Position numbers and translations under genes: made by a program
The notes under the pieces: generated by a model
Databases searched by the model: none
Seen by the model: the letters and a program-made list of their open reading frames with translations, nothing else
Told to the model about the DNA's origin: nothing
Assembly: GCF_001580365.1 (NCBI RefSeq)
Contig: NZ_CP014482.1
Span: forward strand, 70,900-134,899
DNA from: Kocuria turfanensis
GTDB taxonomy: Bacteria > Actinomycetota > Actinomycetes > Actinomycetales > Micrococcaceae
Direction of reading: 5' to 3'
Length of the DNA stretch: 64,000 nt
Shown: positions 26,850 through 35,586 of the stretch, in pieces
How positions within the stretch are numbered: the first letter of the stretch is position 1
Layout: each line of letters opens with the position of its first letter

Positions 26850-27764
26850 CTAGTGGCGGAGAGTCTCGTCCCCGCGGTGGGAGGCCGGTTCGATCTGGAA
26901 GGTGGAGTGCTCGATGGCCACGTCGAAGTCACGGGCCACACAGGCCTGCAGATCCGCCAGCACGACACCGGCGTGCTCGGCGCTCAGGCAGCCGTCGTGG
27001 ACGGTGACGTGGGCCGAGAGCACCGGGGTGTCGGAGTCGATGCGTGAGGCGTGCAGGTCGTGCACCCCCACCACGTGGGGCAGGGACTCCAGGCGGGTGC
27101 GGACCTCATCCAGATCCAGACCCTTGGGAGTGGTTTCCATCAGGACCTCGATGGTGTCGCGCAGCAGAATCAGGGCCCGGGGCACGATCAGGGCGGCGAT
27201 CAGCAGGGACACGATCGCATCCGCCTGGGTCCACCCAGTGGTGGCGATGACGATCGCGGAGACGATGACCGCCACCGAGCCCAGGGCGTCGTTGGCGACC
27301 TCCAGGAAGGCGGCCTTCATGTTCAGGTTCTCTCCCCGCCCCGAGGCCAGGATGATCAGCCCGATGATGTTGCCGACCAGCCCGATCACCCCGAACCACA
27401 GCATGGCCGAAGACTCGACCTCCGGGGGCTCCAGCAGCCGGCGGATACCTTCGACGGCAACGAACCCGCCCACGGCCAGCAGCACCGAGGCCTGGGCGGC
27501 CGCGGCGACGATCTCCGCCCGCTTGTACCCCCAGGTGCGTTTGTCCGTGGCCGGCTTCAGGGCCAGGGTCGCCGCGATCAGCGCGATCAGCAGCCCGGCG
27601 GAGTCGGTGAACATGTGCCCGGCATCGGCCAGCAGCGCCAGGCTGCCCGAGATCACCGCGCCGATGATCTCGGCGACCATGATCGTGGCGGTGATGGCGA
27701 AGACTACTGCCAGCTTTCCCCGCCGCCCGGTGGCACCGTGGGCGTGATCGTGCTCACCGCTCAC
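26850..27764 (-). CDS. CDF-family cation efflux protein (CzcD/ZitB-like)
   Basis: 304 residues from GTG 27764, which overlaps the regulator stop. Six helices carry the metal site: ALLADAGHMFTDSAGL (HxxxD, helix 2) and LEVANDALGSVAVI (NxxxD-type, helix 5). The first position is His and the second Asn, which departs from the Zn-selective HxxxD pair and may change selectivity. A C-terminal cytoplasmic domain includes HDLHASRIDSDTPVLSAHV. Probably exports Zn, Cd or Co under control of the ArsR-type gene before it. Confidence 0.9.
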   Translation of the reverse strand: MSGEHDHAHGATGRRGKLAVVFAITATIMVAEIIGAVISGSLALLADAGHMFTDSAGLLIALIAATLALKPATDKRTWGYKRAEIVAAAAQASVLLAVGGFVAVEGIRRLLEPPEVESSAMLWFGVIGLVGNIIGLIILASGRGENLNMKAAFLEVANDALGSVAVIVSAIVIATTGWTQADAIVSLLIAALIVPRALILLRDTIEVLMETTPKGLDLDEVRTRLESLPHVVGVHDLHASRIDSDTPVLSAHVTVHDGCLSAEHAGVVLADLQACVARDFDVAIEHSTFQIEPASHRGDETLRH

Positions 27765-28129
27765 GCCGGAACCTCTTGGGTGCTGGCCGCACCGGCGAGC
27801 TCCTCGGCGGCGCACTCCGGCGTGCCGCACTGGCACACCGCCTCGACGGTGAGAATCGTGCCCAGCAGGTCCTCCAGGGCGTGGGCCAGCTTCGGGTCCG
27901 AGAGCTCATAGCGCACATTGCGTCCGGCCGGCACGCCCACGACCAGCCCGCAGTCGCGCAGGCAGGCCAGGTGGTTGGACAGGATCTGCCGGCTCACCCC
28001 GATCTGGGCCGCCAGTTCCGAGGGCACCGCCGGGCCCTGCTGCAGCTGCAGCAGCACCGCGGCCCGGGTGGGATCGGCCAGTGCTTTGCCGAACCGGGAC
28101 ATCACCTCGACCGGGGACAAGATCCTCAT
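27761..28129 (-). CDS. CmtR-like ArsR-family metal sensor
   Basis: 122 residues. GKALADPTRAAVLLQLQQ opens the winged helix; SRQILSNHLACLRDCGLVVG is very close to the Cd/Pb sensor CmtR, whose two recognition-helix cysteines are in that position. A Cys-rich C-terminus (AVCQCGTPECAAEE) supplies further ligands. It overlaps the CDF gene by GTGA, so it is its likely repressor. TACGGT is 7 bases before the ATG (leaderless), beside the dyad TACAG-N6-CTGTA. Confidence 0.9.
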   Translation of the reverse strand: MRILSPVEVMSRFGKALADPTRAAVLLQLQQGPAVPSELAAQIGVSRQILSNHLACLRDCGLVVGVPAGRNVRYELSDPKLAHALEDLLGTILTVEAVCQCGTPECAAEELAGAASTQEVPA

Positions 28130-28136
28130 GCCACAA

Positions 28137-28155
28137 CCGTACAGCAGAATCTGTA
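28137..28155 (-). promoter_or_regulatory. Operator and leaderless promoter of the CmtR-like/CDF operon
   Basis: TACAG (28140-28144) and CTGTA (28151-28155) form an inverted repeat around 6 bases. On the minus strand TACGGT (28142-28137) is a -10-like box 7 bases before the ATG. The dyad differs from the ATCG-N8-CGAT type, in line with the different recognition helix of this regulator. Confidence 0.55.
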
Positions 28156-28559
28156 TCAAAGAGGGGCGGGGTCGAGCGAGGCTCGGGCAATGTCCAGCTT
28201 GTGTCCCTACGGTGTGGGCGGATGGGGGTGCCGTCCGCCACTGCGGCGCCCCCGTCCTCGAACCACCACGGCACCTCGTGCGGCCGTTGCCGCAATGCCC
28301 CTGCGGGGAGGGAAGGCGATTGTCTGCCTCCGGCAGGAGACGGGTGGAGCCCATGATCACTTTCTGCGCTGCTCCGCTGGGCAGCCCGCCCGTGCGCCGT
28401 TTCCCGACCGGGTGCAAGGCGGCCGGGCCGTGGCGACCGATCGACTCTGCGATCCAGGCACGAAGTACCCCAAATATGTCGCCGATGACGATCCTCTCGG
28501 AGCACTTCGCACCTGACGGAAGGCCTCCCGTCAACCGGCCACCACTGGTGGGGCGAAGC
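28156..28559. other. Intergenic stretch between the cmtR operon and an NlpC/P60 gene
   Basis: About 400 bases without a gene I would defend. Minus-strand frames between 28230 and 28500 look coding-like in composition (VIGDIFGVLRAWIAESIG) but do not match anything I recognise and have no good start. This may be a decayed gene. Confidence 0.35.
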
Positions 28560-29177
28560 TCAGCGGTAGGTGTAGTACCCATCGAGGGGCATGGCGTTGA
28601 CGGAGTGGACGAAGGTGCCCTGGGTCGGGTTCAGCGCAGAGACCATCTTGCCGCCACCGATGTAGATGCCGATGTGGTTGCCACCGTTCTGAGACACCAG
28701 GTCCCCGGGCTGCGGAGTGGAGGTCGGGGTGGCGGCTGCGATCTGCTGGAAACTGGTGCGGGGAATATCGATACCCTGCTGGGCGTAGACCCACCCGGTG
28801 AATCCAGAGCAGTCCCAGGCACCGAAGGAAGTGCCGCCCCAGACATAGCCGGTGCCCACACCCTGCATGGCCGTACCCACGATGCCGCCAGTGGCGGGGG
28901 CGATCTCGGTGATCGCGGTGGACTGCGGGCTCACGCTCGAAGCCGTCTGCGCCGCCACCGGGGCCGGGGTGACGTAGGAGCCCTGGCTCCCCAAAGAGGA
29001 CGAAGCCGGGGCCCACGACGTGGCGGCCGGGGCAGCCGGGAGCTCCGCATAGGCCTGGGCCGGGGCCACGGATCCAAGGATTGCCACGCCAGCAGCAGCA
29101 GCGATGGTGGTGTTACGCGCCCGGCACGAGGGGGTCTCGGCGCGGTGACGAGCAGAAGTGTGCTTGAAGAATGCCAT
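28560..29177 (-). CDS. Secreted NlpC/P60 (C40) peptidoglycan hydrolase, copy 1
   Basis: 205 residues. Signal peptide (about 1-44, ending near VAPAQAYA), an Ala/Pro/Ser linker, then a compact C40 domain. Catalytic Cys is in GAWDCSGFTGWVYA and His in GGNHIGIYIGG; CTPQPGDLV-like TPQPGDLVSQ precedes it. Such enzymes cut peptide cross-bridges in the wall. The paralogue at 47934-48593 is nearly identical over the last 120 residues. A c-di-AMP riboswitch precedes both genes. Confidence 0.93.
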   Translation of the reverse strand: MAFFKHTSARHRAETPSCRARNTTIAAAAGVAILGSVAPAQAYAELPAAPAATSWAPASSSLGSQGSYVTPAPVAAQTASSVSPQSTAITEIAPATGGIVGTAMQGVGTGYVWGGTSFGAWDCSGFTGWVYAQQGIDIPRTSFQQIAAATPTSTPQPGDLVSQNGGNHIGIYIGGGKMVSALNPTQGTFVHSVNAMPLDGYYTYR

Positions 29178-29187
29178 GGATGTACTC

Positions 29188-29340
29188 CTCCCTTTGCCTA
29201 CGAGGTGAGCTGTCGGATGCGGGTGGGAGACACCCGGTCGCAGGGCGGGATGCTCTGGCGACTTAACCCCTAGGACCCGAATCATCGGGACCGCATGTGG
29301 TTCCCCCGCTTCTGCCAAGCAGTTTCTGTGTAATGAACCT
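29188..29340 (-). promoter_or_regulatory. ydaO-type c-di-AMP riboswitch upstream of the NlpC/P60 gene
   Basis: On the minus strand the leader contains GCGGGGGAACCACATGC, TAGGGGTTAAGTCG, CGGGTGTCTCCCACCCG and CCGACAGCTCACCTCGTAGG in order, the conserved blocks of the ydaO/yuaA class. It ends about 10 bases before the start codon, next to the ribosome site. The class senses c-di-AMP, generally turning off wall-hydrolase genes when the signal is high. The copy at 47774-47920 carries the same blocks. Confidence 0.85.
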
Positions 29341-29765
29341 CGGGCACCGGCAGAATTCGGCGATGTGCCCGAAGGCGCCGACAGGATCAGTGGCCGGCAC
29401 GCATCGAAGAGTACAAGAAGATCACGAAACAATCACAATCCCATTCGGGAATGTATAGGAACTATAAAGAAAACAATCAAGATTTGATGAAGTTGTAAAT
29501 TTTTCTCGACTTTTTCCTATTAATGTCCTGCAAATTATGGCGCCTCGTGGCGGGCGGCACATGCCTTTGTGGTGCGTGCGGACGGTACGGGGAGCCGTTG
29601 ACCGCGCTGTGGCGGGGACGCGTGCCGCCCTAAAAGGCTCGGTGGCCGATGTCAGGGAAATTTCCACGGATGGCGGTACAAGAATCGTCCCCGAGCAGCT
29701 CCAGCTATGTGCGCTACGGTAATCGGCGTTTGAATACGTACGGCATTTGGGCCCGAGGAGACCGC
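29341..29765. other. AT-rich divergent promoter region before ctaD
   Basis: Contains the most AT-rich stretch in the window (about 29430-29540, with TATAAAGAAAACAATC). No gene seen. It probably drives the riboswitch-NlpC transcript leftwards and ctaD rightwards. Confidence 0.5.
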
Positions 29766-31481
29766 ATGGCTATTTATGATTACACCGCCGACCAGCTCCG
29801 AAGCACAGCCCACCCGACGGTCGTGCCGCGCTCCAAAGGCCGGATGGTGGTGCAGTGGTTGACCTCCACCGACCACAAGACGATCGGGTACATGTACCTG
29901 ATCACCTCCTTCGCCTTCTTCTGCCTCGCCGGCGTCATGGCGCTGCTGATCCGCGCCGAGCTCTTCGCCCCGGGCATGCAGATCCTGGAGACCAAGGAGC
30001 AGTACAACCAGCTGTTCACCATGCACGGCACGCTGATGCTGCTGATGTTCGGCACCCCGCTGTTCGTCGGCTTCGCCAACGTCATCGTCCCCCTGCAGAT
30101 CGGCGCCCCCGACGTCGCCTTCCCGCGGCTCAACGCCCTGGCGTTCTGGTTCTTCCTGTTCGGCTCGCTGATCGCGACCGCCGGCTTCCTCACCCCGCAG
30201 GGCGCGGCCTCCTTCGGCTGGTACGCCTACGCACCGCTGAGCAACGCTTCTTTCACCCCAGGCTCCGGTGGTGACCTGTGGGTGTTCGGCCTGATTTTGT
30301 CCGGTTTCGGCACGATCATGGGCGCGGTCAACTTCATCACCACGATCATCGCGATGCGCGCCCCCGGCATGACCGTGTGGCGGATGGGCCTGTTCACCTG
30401 GAACACGCTCATCACCTCGCTGCTCGTGATCATGGCGTTCCCGCCTTTCACCGCTGCACTGTTCGCCCTCGGCATGGACCGGACCCTGGGTGGGCACATC
30501 TTCGACCCGGCCAACGGCGGGGCGGTGCTGTGGCAGCACCTCTTCTGGTTCTTCGGCCACCCCGAGGTCTACATCCTGGCGCTGCCGTTCTTCGGCATCG
30601 TCTCCGAGATCATCCCGGTGTTCTCCCGCAAGCCGCTGTTCGGCTACAAGGGCCTCGTGTTCGCGACCATCACCATCGCCGCGCTGTCGGTGACCGTGTG
30701 GGCCCACCACATGTACGTGACCGGAGCCGTGTTCTTGAGCTTCTTCGCGTTCATGACCATGATGATCGCCGTACCCACCGGGGTGAAGTTCTTCAACTGG
30801 ATCGGCACGATGTGGCAGGGCTCGATCACCTTCGAGACCCCCATGCTGTGGGTCCTGGGGTTCATGTTCACCTTCCTCTTCGGCGGCCTGACCGGGGTGA
30901 TCCTCGCTGCCCCGCCGCTGGACTTCCACCTCAATGACTCCTACTTCGTGGTCGCCCACTTCCACTACGTCATCTTCGGCACCGTGGTGTTCGGCATGTT
31001 CGCCGGCTTCTACTTCTGGTGGCCCAAGTTCACCGGCAAGATGCTCAACGAGCGGATCGGCAAGATCCACTTCTGGCTGCTGTTCCTCGGCTTCCACATG
31101 ACCTTCCTGATCCAGCACTGGCTCGGGGTCTCAGGGATGCCCCGGCGCTACGCGGACTACCTGCCGGAGGACAACTTCACCTGGATGAACCAGATCTCCA
31201 CGGTCGGGGCGATGCTCCTCGGCGTCTCGATGATCCCGTGGTTCTGGAACGTCTACACCACCTGGCGCAACGGCACCAAGGTCGAGGTCGACGACCCCTG
31301 GGGCTTCGGCGGATCCCTGGAGTGGGCGACGTCCTGCCCGCCGCCGCGGCACAACTTCACCTCGCTGCCGCGCATCCGCTCCGAGCGGCCGGCGCTGGAC
31401 CTGCACCACCCGGAGCTGGCCGCGGAGTCCCCGCAGCAGTCCCCGGTCGACGACGCCGCCATCGCCACGCGGAAGGAATAA
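29766..31481 (+). CDS. ctaD: Cytochrome c oxidase subunit I (aa3-type)
   Basis: 571 residues with about twelve helices. [16 protein letters not shown] begins helix 1; [15 protein letters not shown] holds a heme a ligand; [20 protein letters not shown] contains the Cu-B His and the cross-linked Tyr; WAHHMYVTG gives the two other Cu-B histidines; [12 protein letters not shown] has the heme a/a3 ligands. Full length. GAGGAGACCGC precedes the ATG. No ctaC, ctaE or qcr genes adjoin it, so it is an orphan copy that must use subunits encoded elsewhere. Confidence 0.96.
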   Translation: MAIYDYTADQLRSTAHPTVVPRSKGRMVVQWLTSTDHKTIGYMYLITSFAFFCLAGVMALLIRAELFAPGMQILETKEQYNQLFTMHGTLMLLMFGTPLFVGFANVIVPLQIGAPDVAFPRLNALAFWFFLFGSLIATAGFLTPQGAASFGWYAYAPLSNASFTPGSGGDLWVFGLILSGFGTIMGAVNFITTIIAMRAPGMTVWRMGLFTWNTLITSLLVIMAFPPFTAALFALGMDRTLGGHIFDPANGGAVLWQHLFWFFGHPEVYILALPFFGIVSEIIPVFSRKPLFGYKGLVFATITIAALSVTVWAHHMYVTGAVFLSFFAFMTMMIAVPTGVKFFNWIGTMWQGSITFETPMLWVLGFMFTFLFGGLTGVILAAPPLDFHLNDSYFVVAHFHYVIFGTVVFGMFAGFYFWWPKFTGKMLNERIGKIHFWLLFLGFHMTFLIQHWLGVSGMPRRYADYLPEDNFTWMNQISTVGAMLLGVSMIPWFWNVYTTWRNGTKVEVDDPWGFGGSLEWATSCPPPRHNFTSLPRIRSERPALDLHHPELAAESPQQSPVDDAAIATRKE

Positions 31482-31640
31482 TTTTCTCGCTGCCAGGATC
31501 TTCATCGGTGCGGTGACGGCCAGGGAAACCCTCGTAGTGCTGCGGCACGGGAGGGGCGGATTGGCCCTGCAACCGAAAAGGGACGAGGCTCCTGCTGGTC
31601 GCCGACACACCACGGGGCTTCTCCGAAAAAGGGAGATGGC

Positions 31641-31793
31641 ATGTCCGCTTCACCTCCCGGCCGAGTTCTACTGGTCGACGGCGAAACGAACCGGGCGCCA
31701 CTCATCCAGGGACATCTGCCCAACGCCGGTGGTGAAGTTGCGCTACGGCACACCGGGACAGGGGCGAGATGTGGGCAAGGGTCACCACGCTTC
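31641..31793 (+). pseudogene. N-terminal stub of a response regulator
   Basis: ATG 31641 follows GGGAGATGGC. The first 40 residues read MSASPPGRVLLVDGETNRAP and on to LIQGHLPNAGGEVALRHTG, the beta1-alpha1-beta2 part of a receiver domain. The usual acidic pair (DD/DE) is DGE here. Similarity ends near 31790, and no phospho-acceptor Asp or output domain follows. A relic of a two-component regulator gene. Confidence 0.6.
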
Positions 31794-31831
31794 CCCCCTA
31801 AAAGTACAGGTTTCCGTGTACTGTTAGGGGG
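31794..31831. promoter_or_regulatory. Large inverted repeat with TACA/TGTA core
   Basis: Arms of 15 bases (CCCCCTAAAAGTACA and TGTACTGTTAGGGGG, one mismatch) flank the loop GGTTTCCG. It lies 72 bases before the methyltransferase ATG and beside the response-regulator stub. It could be an operator or a strong hairpin. The TACA...TGTA core resembles the half-sites of BlaI/CopY-type repressors, one of which is encoded at 61199. Confidence 0.6.
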
Positions 31832-31902
31832 TGGTTTGAGTATGCCTCCACGCCCCGCCAGGGCCAGCCCGGGGGCTGGAATGAGCCTGATCGAGGAGGA
31901 CT

Positions 31903-32535
31903 ATGATGGCCGCGGCTCTGGCGCTGAGCCTGTATCTGGCCGGCCTGGCGGTGGCCTTCGGTGCGCGGTCGTGGATCCATCGGCGCCGCACCGGGTCCAC
32001 CGGTTTCCGCGGGTTGAGCGGGGCGCCTGGCTCTGCTGAGTGGTGGGGCGGAATACTTTTCGCGATCGCTCTGGTCCTCGGCGCAGCAGGGCCTGTCCTC
32101 GCCCTCACCGGCGCCGTGGCCGCGCCCCGACTACCAGCGGCTTTCACCTGGGCCGGGGCGTTCATCACCATCGTGGGGTTCTTCGGTGTACTGGCCGCCC
32201 AGGCCGGCATGGGCGCCTCCTGGCGGGTGGGCGTCGACGCCACCGAACGGACAGAACTGGTCACCACCGGGGCTTTCGCCGTGGTGCGCAACCCTATTTT
32301 CACGGCGATGCTCACCACCATGGCCGGCTTGGCCCTTCTGGTGCCCACCGCGGTCAGTGCAGCAGCCCTGCTGTGCCTGCTGGTGGCCGTCGAGCTACAG
32401 GTCCGTCTCGTCGAAGAGCCTTACCTGCTGCGCACCCACCGACAGGTATACGCCTCCTATGCCGCAGCCACCGGCCGGTTCGTGCCCGGCCTCGGCCGGC
32501 TCCGCCGCGCAACCCCGGGTAAGCCGAGATCCTGA
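31903..32535 (+). CDS. Isoprenylcysteine carboxyl methyltransferase (ICMT)-like membrane protein
   Basis: 210 residues with four to five helices. The C-terminal half carries the PEMT/ICMT signature: ELVTTGAFAVVRNPIFTAML, then VELQVRLVEEPYLLRTHRQVY and YAAATGRFVPGLG. Bacterial members are SAM-dependent membrane methyltransferases with mostly unknown lipid or peptide substrates. They often lie beside metal or redox genes. GAGGAGGA precedes ATG 31903. It may be regulated through the inverted repeat at 31794. Confidence 0.82.
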   Translation: MMAAALALSLYLAGLAVAFGARSWIHRRRTGSTGFRGLSGAPGSAEWWGGILFAIALVLGAAGPVLALTGAVAAPRLPAAFTWAGAFITIVGFFGVLAAQAGMGASWRVGVDATERTELVTTGAFAVVRNPIFTAMLTTMAGLALLVPTAVSAAALLCLLVAVELQVRLVEEPYLLRTHRQVYASYAAATGRFVPGLGRLRRATPGKPRS

Positions 32536-32704
32536 GCGTGTCGTGCCACCGCCACTGGCCGGCAGTTCACCCGCCCGGGAAGCCCGCACCTCTGACGTTC
32601 CGCGCCACTGTGATCGGCCGTCGATGCCATCCACCTTTCGTGGAGGCGAAGCCCGGGAAATCATGAGCGTGCCCGGCAGTCAGGCTTCCGGTTCCCCGCA
32701 GCGA

Positions 32705-32726
32705 AAAGTTCGTATAGGTTAACTTT
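32705..32726 (+). promoter_or_regulatory. Operator overlapping the mntH leaderless promoter
   Basis: AAAGTT (32705-32710) and AACTTT (32721-32726) form an inverted repeat around 10 bases. Inside it TAGGTT at 32715-32720 is a -10-like box 8 bases before the ATG at 32729. The layout suggests a leaderless mntH mRNA blocked by a bound repressor, most simply the DtxR-family protein encoded downstream. Confidence 0.55.
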
Positions 32727-32728
32727 CT

Positions 32729-34009
32729 ATGAGGATCGGGACGGGGCGCACCGGCTCCACGGGCGCTGCCGCCTCTTCCCCCGGGGAGCGGTGGGTGCGC
32801 CGGCAGCCGCTGCCGTGGTTACTGGGCCCGGCTTTTGTGGCCGCCGTGGCCTACGTGGATCCGGGCAACGTCGCGGCGAATCTCACTGCCGGCGCCCAGT
32901 ACGGATATCTGCTGGTGTGGGTGCTGGTGGCCGCCAATGCCATGGCGGTCCTCATCCAGTACCTTTCGGCCAAGGTCGGGCTGGTCACCGGATCGAGTCT
33001 GCCCGAGTTGCTGGGTGACCGTCTGCCCCGGGGCCGGCGACTGGGGTACTGGGTCCAGGCCGAGCTGGTGGCCGCGGCCACGGATCTGGCCGAGGTGATC
33101 GGTGGGGCGATCGCCCTGCACATTCTCTTCGGGATCCCTCTGCTGGCCGGGGGCGTGATCGTCGGGGTGATCTCGATGCTGCTGCTGGTCCTCCAGACCC
33201 ACCGCGGCCCCCGGTTCTTCGAGTTCGTCGTGACCGGATTGCTGGCGATCGTCACCGCGGGTTTCGTCACCGGCCTGTTTTTCGGCCCCGTGTCCTGGGG
33301 TGAGGCCGTCGCCGGGATCGTGCCGCGGTTCGAGGGCACCCCGACGGTGCTGCTGGCCGCGAGCATGCTCGGGGCCACGGTGATGCCCCACGCCATCTAC
33401 GCCCACTCCGCCCTGGCGCGCGATCGCCACGGGCGCTCAGTGCCCACCGAGGCCTTGCCGCGGCTGCTGAGCGCCACCCGGTGGGACGTGCTGCTGTCCC
33501 TGCTCGTGGCCGGGTCGGTGAACATCGCGATGCTGTTACTGGCCGCGGGCAACCTCGCCGGGGTGCCCGGTACCGACAGCATCGAAGGAGCCCATGCGGC
33601 GATCACCGCCGCCCTCGGTCCGGCCGTCGGGATCGCCTTCGGCATCGGGTTGCTGGCCTCCGGGCTGGCCTCGACCTCGGTGGGCTCCTACGCCGGGTCG
33701 GCAATCATGGGCGGTTTGCTGCACCTGCGCATCCCGGTGTTCGTCCGTCGGCTGATCACCTTGATCCCCGCCTTGGTCATCATCGCGGTCGGAGTGGATC
33801 CGACCTGGGCGCTGGTGCTGTCCCAGGTGCTGCTGAGCCTGGGCATCCCTTTCGCTCTGATCCCGTTAGTGCGGCTGAGCAGCAGCCGCGCCCTGATGGG
33901 GGTCTTCGTGAACAAGGTGGCTCTGACCGTCGCCGCCTGGGTGGTGGTGGCCCTGATCGTGTCGTTGAACGTGGCGCTGATCATCCTGACCGTCGCCGGA
34001 GCCGATTGA
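32729..34009 (+). CDS. mntH: Nramp-family divalent metal (Mn2+) transporter MntH
   Basis: 426 residues with eleven helices. The metal-site motifs are both present: VAYVDPGNVAANL in helix 1 (DPGN) and GATVMPHAIYAHS in helix 6 (MPH). These bind Mn2+ or Fe2+ for proton-coupled uptake. Length is normal. A DtxR-family regulator gene follows after 44 bases, supporting manganese as substrate and regulation by metal status. Confidence 0.95.
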   Translation: MRIGTGRTGSTGAAASSPGERWVRRQPLPWLLGPAFVAAVAYVDPGNVAANLTAGAQYGYLLVWVLVAANAMAVLIQYLSAKVGLVTGSSLPELLGDRLPRGRRLGYWVQAELVAAATDLAEVIGGAIALHILFGIPLLAGGVIVGVISMLLLVLQTHRGPRFFEFVVTGLLAIVTAGFVTGLFFGPVSWGEAVAGIVPRFEGTPTVLLAASMLGATVMPHAIYAHSALARDRHGRSVPTEALPRLLSATRWDVLLSLLVAGSVNIAMLLLAAGNLAGVPGTDSIEGAHAAITAALGPAVGIAFGIGLLASGLASTSVGSYAGSAIMGGLLHLRIPVFVRRLITLIPALVIIAVGVDPTWALVLSQVLLSLGIPFALIPLVRLSSSRALMGVFVNKVALTVAAWVVVALIVSLNVALIILTVAGAD

Positions 34010-34053
34010 ATGGGCCCGGCAGCTGCGGTGCGGCACTCGGTAGCGTGGGTCCT

Positions 34054-34743
34054 ATGGACTTGAGTGAGATCACCCCGGTCGCCCAGGACTATCTCAAGGC
34101 GATCTGGTCGGCCACCGAATGGGGCGACCCGCCGATCACCACCACAGCCTTGGCGGCACGGATGGGGACCTCTGCCCCCAACGTCACCGACACGGTCAAG
34201 CGATTGGCCGGCCAGGGGCTCGTCGAGTACCAGCCCTACAAGCCCGTCACCCTCACCCCTCAGGGGCGTGCGTACGCGGTGGCGATGGTGCGCCGGCACC
34301 GGCTGCTGGAGACCTTCCTGGCCACCACGCTGGGGTATCCGTGGGAGGAGGTTCATGATGAGGCCGAACGTCTTGAGCACGCCGCCTCCGACGCCATGAT
34401 CGAACGCATCGACGCCCGGCTGGGTCGCCCCACGGTGGATCCACACGGGGACCCGATCCCCACCGCGCAGGGACGCACCCGCCGCCCGCTCAATACCACC
34501 CGACTCACCGAGGCGAAGCCGGGACGATACGAGATCATTCGTCTTTCCGATGCCGACCCACACCGCCTCACCCGGTTCCGCGACTGCGGCCTCGTGCCGG
34601 GTGGGGCTTTTCGTGTCATCGCTCAGGAAGCCAGCGGAACGACCGGTGTACCGGGGTATCACCACACCGCGATCGAGCTGGCACCGACGGAAGCCGAAGC
34701 CATCTGGGTGACACCCACCCTCAAGACTCACCGGAGCCTCTGA
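34054..34743 (+). CDS. mntR: DtxR-family metal-dependent repressor (MntR-like)
   Basis: 229 residues. Winged helix at about 1-65 with AARMGTSAPNVTDTVKRL, a dimer/metal domain (VRRHRLLETFLATTLGYPWEEVHDEAERLEH) containing the usual His, Glu and Asp ligands, and an SH3-like FeoA domain at the end (DADPHRLTRFRDCGLVPGG). The context with mntH favours an Mn-responsive repressor. TAGCGT followed by 7 bases and the ATG suggests a separate leaderless promoter. Confidence 0.9.
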   Translation: MDLSEITPVAQDYLKAIWSATEWGDPPITTTALAARMGTSAPNVTDTVKRLAGQGLVEYQPYKPVTLTPQGRAYAVAMVRRHRLLETFLATTLGYPWEEVHDEAERLEHAASDAMIERIDARLGRPTVDPHGDPIPTAQGRTRRPLNTTRLTEAKPGRYEIIRLSDADPHRLTRFRDCGLVPGGAFRVIAQEASGTTGVPGYHHTAIELAPTEAEAIWVTPTLKTHRSL

Positions 34744-34748
34744 AAGCT

Positions 34749-34778
34749 GCGCCCACCGGGGAATGCCCCGGTGGGCGC
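34749..34778. terminator. Bidirectional terminator between mntR and the DUF3093 gene
   Basis: Perfect 13-base arms GCGCCCACCGGGG and CCCCGGTGGGCGC with a 4-base loop. It lies between convergent genes, 5 bases from one stop and 6 from the other, so it can serve both. Confidence 0.85.
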
Positions 34779-34783
34779 CGCGC

Positions 34784-35329
34784 TCAGCCGGCGGAGAGAA
34801 CCTCGACCATGCGCTCCGGGTGACGGGTTGAGGTCAACCAATACGGGGTGGGGTCCACGGGATCGGTGATCTGGATGCGCACCACCGGGCCCACGGAAAC
34901 GCGGAAGTTCATGTAAGCGCGGGCGTCCAGTTCAGGGCCGCGCACTCTTTGGACGGCGCTGCCGCGAAACGCTTCAGCCTCACCCACGAATCGGCGCTCA
35001 ATACGAGCGCGCCCCACTTGCAACGACTCCCCGGTGATCACGATTCCGGTGCTCGAGGCAATCAATGCCACGGCAGTGCCGCCGGCGACCACAGCCCCCA
35101 CCGCCGCCCCGACCCACATGTTGATCGGAGCCAGGGCGATCAGACCCACCAGACCCGCGAAGAGCACGAGCAACCACATCCACCACGCGGCAGATAATCT
35201 CTCCTCGTACAAGACCGTTTTCGGGTCGACCTTCGCGGGAGGGTCCTCGACAAGTCTGTCCGGCGACGTCCCCTGGGCGCCGCGGGATTCATTGGGCGGG
35301 AAGGCGCCGAGCGTCGCAGGGTAGGACAT
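34784..35329 (-). CDS. DUF3093 membrane protein
   Basis: 181 residues. Two adjacent membrane helices (about 50-95, WWMWLLVLFAGLVGLIAL and VGAAVGAVVAGGTAVALI) follow a polar N-terminus. The C-terminal half reads LQVGRARIERRFVGEAEAF, LDARAYMNFRVSVGPVVRI and DPTPYWLTSTRHPE, all typical of DUF3093, an actinobacterial family of unknown role. In many actinobacterial chromosomes it lies next to dut; here it does not, which may mark an island boundary or rearrangement. Confidence 0.85.
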   Translation of the reverse strand: MSYPATLGAFPPNESRGAQGTSPDRLVEDPPAKVDPKTVLYEERLSAAWWMWLLVLFAGLVGLIALAPINMWVGAAVGAVVAGGTAVALIASSTGIVITGESLQVGRARIERRFVGEAEAFRGSAVQRVRGPELDARAYMNFRVSVGPVVRIQITDPVDPTPYWLTSTRHPERMVEVLSAG

Positions 35330-35377
35330 GTTCCAATTCTCTCATGACAGCGATCCGGTGGACCGGCTGGTCTGCCA

Positions 35378-35586
35378 TCACGGGGCGCAGACCCAGTGCA
35401 TGCTGAGGCTCCTGGGCTGATCGGACAGTCCAACCGTGTGCTCCGTGGCACAGGCGATGGTCACCCCCCGGCATCCGTGGTTGGCAGAGTGGAGTACCTG
35501 ATCTATCACCTCGCCCAGGACGGCCTGGTCCTTGGGGACCGGCTGTGCAGAGGGGCCCGGCGGGGTGACCCCCTCCTGCCCCTCCA
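35378..35586 (-). pseudogene. Possible decayed GAF-type domain fragment
   Basis: A minus-strand frame from ATG 35586 reads MEGQEGVTPPGPSAQPVPKD, then AVLGEVIDQVLHSANHGC and RGVTIACATEHTVGLSDQ. The pattern is like the first strands of GAF domains in GAF-ANTAR proteins. The frame stops where the domain should continue. The match is by eye only and weak. The rest of 35330-35847 holds no gene I recognise. Confidence 0.25.

Noticed and set aside
26850..27764. CDF protein considered as CzcD with assigned zinc specificity
   Set aside because: The helix-5 motif deviates from the standard Zn site, so no metal was assigned.
29652..31118. A 488-codon minus-strand frame opposite ctaD
   Set aside because: Mirror of subunit I; E/G/H-rich composition and no start signal.
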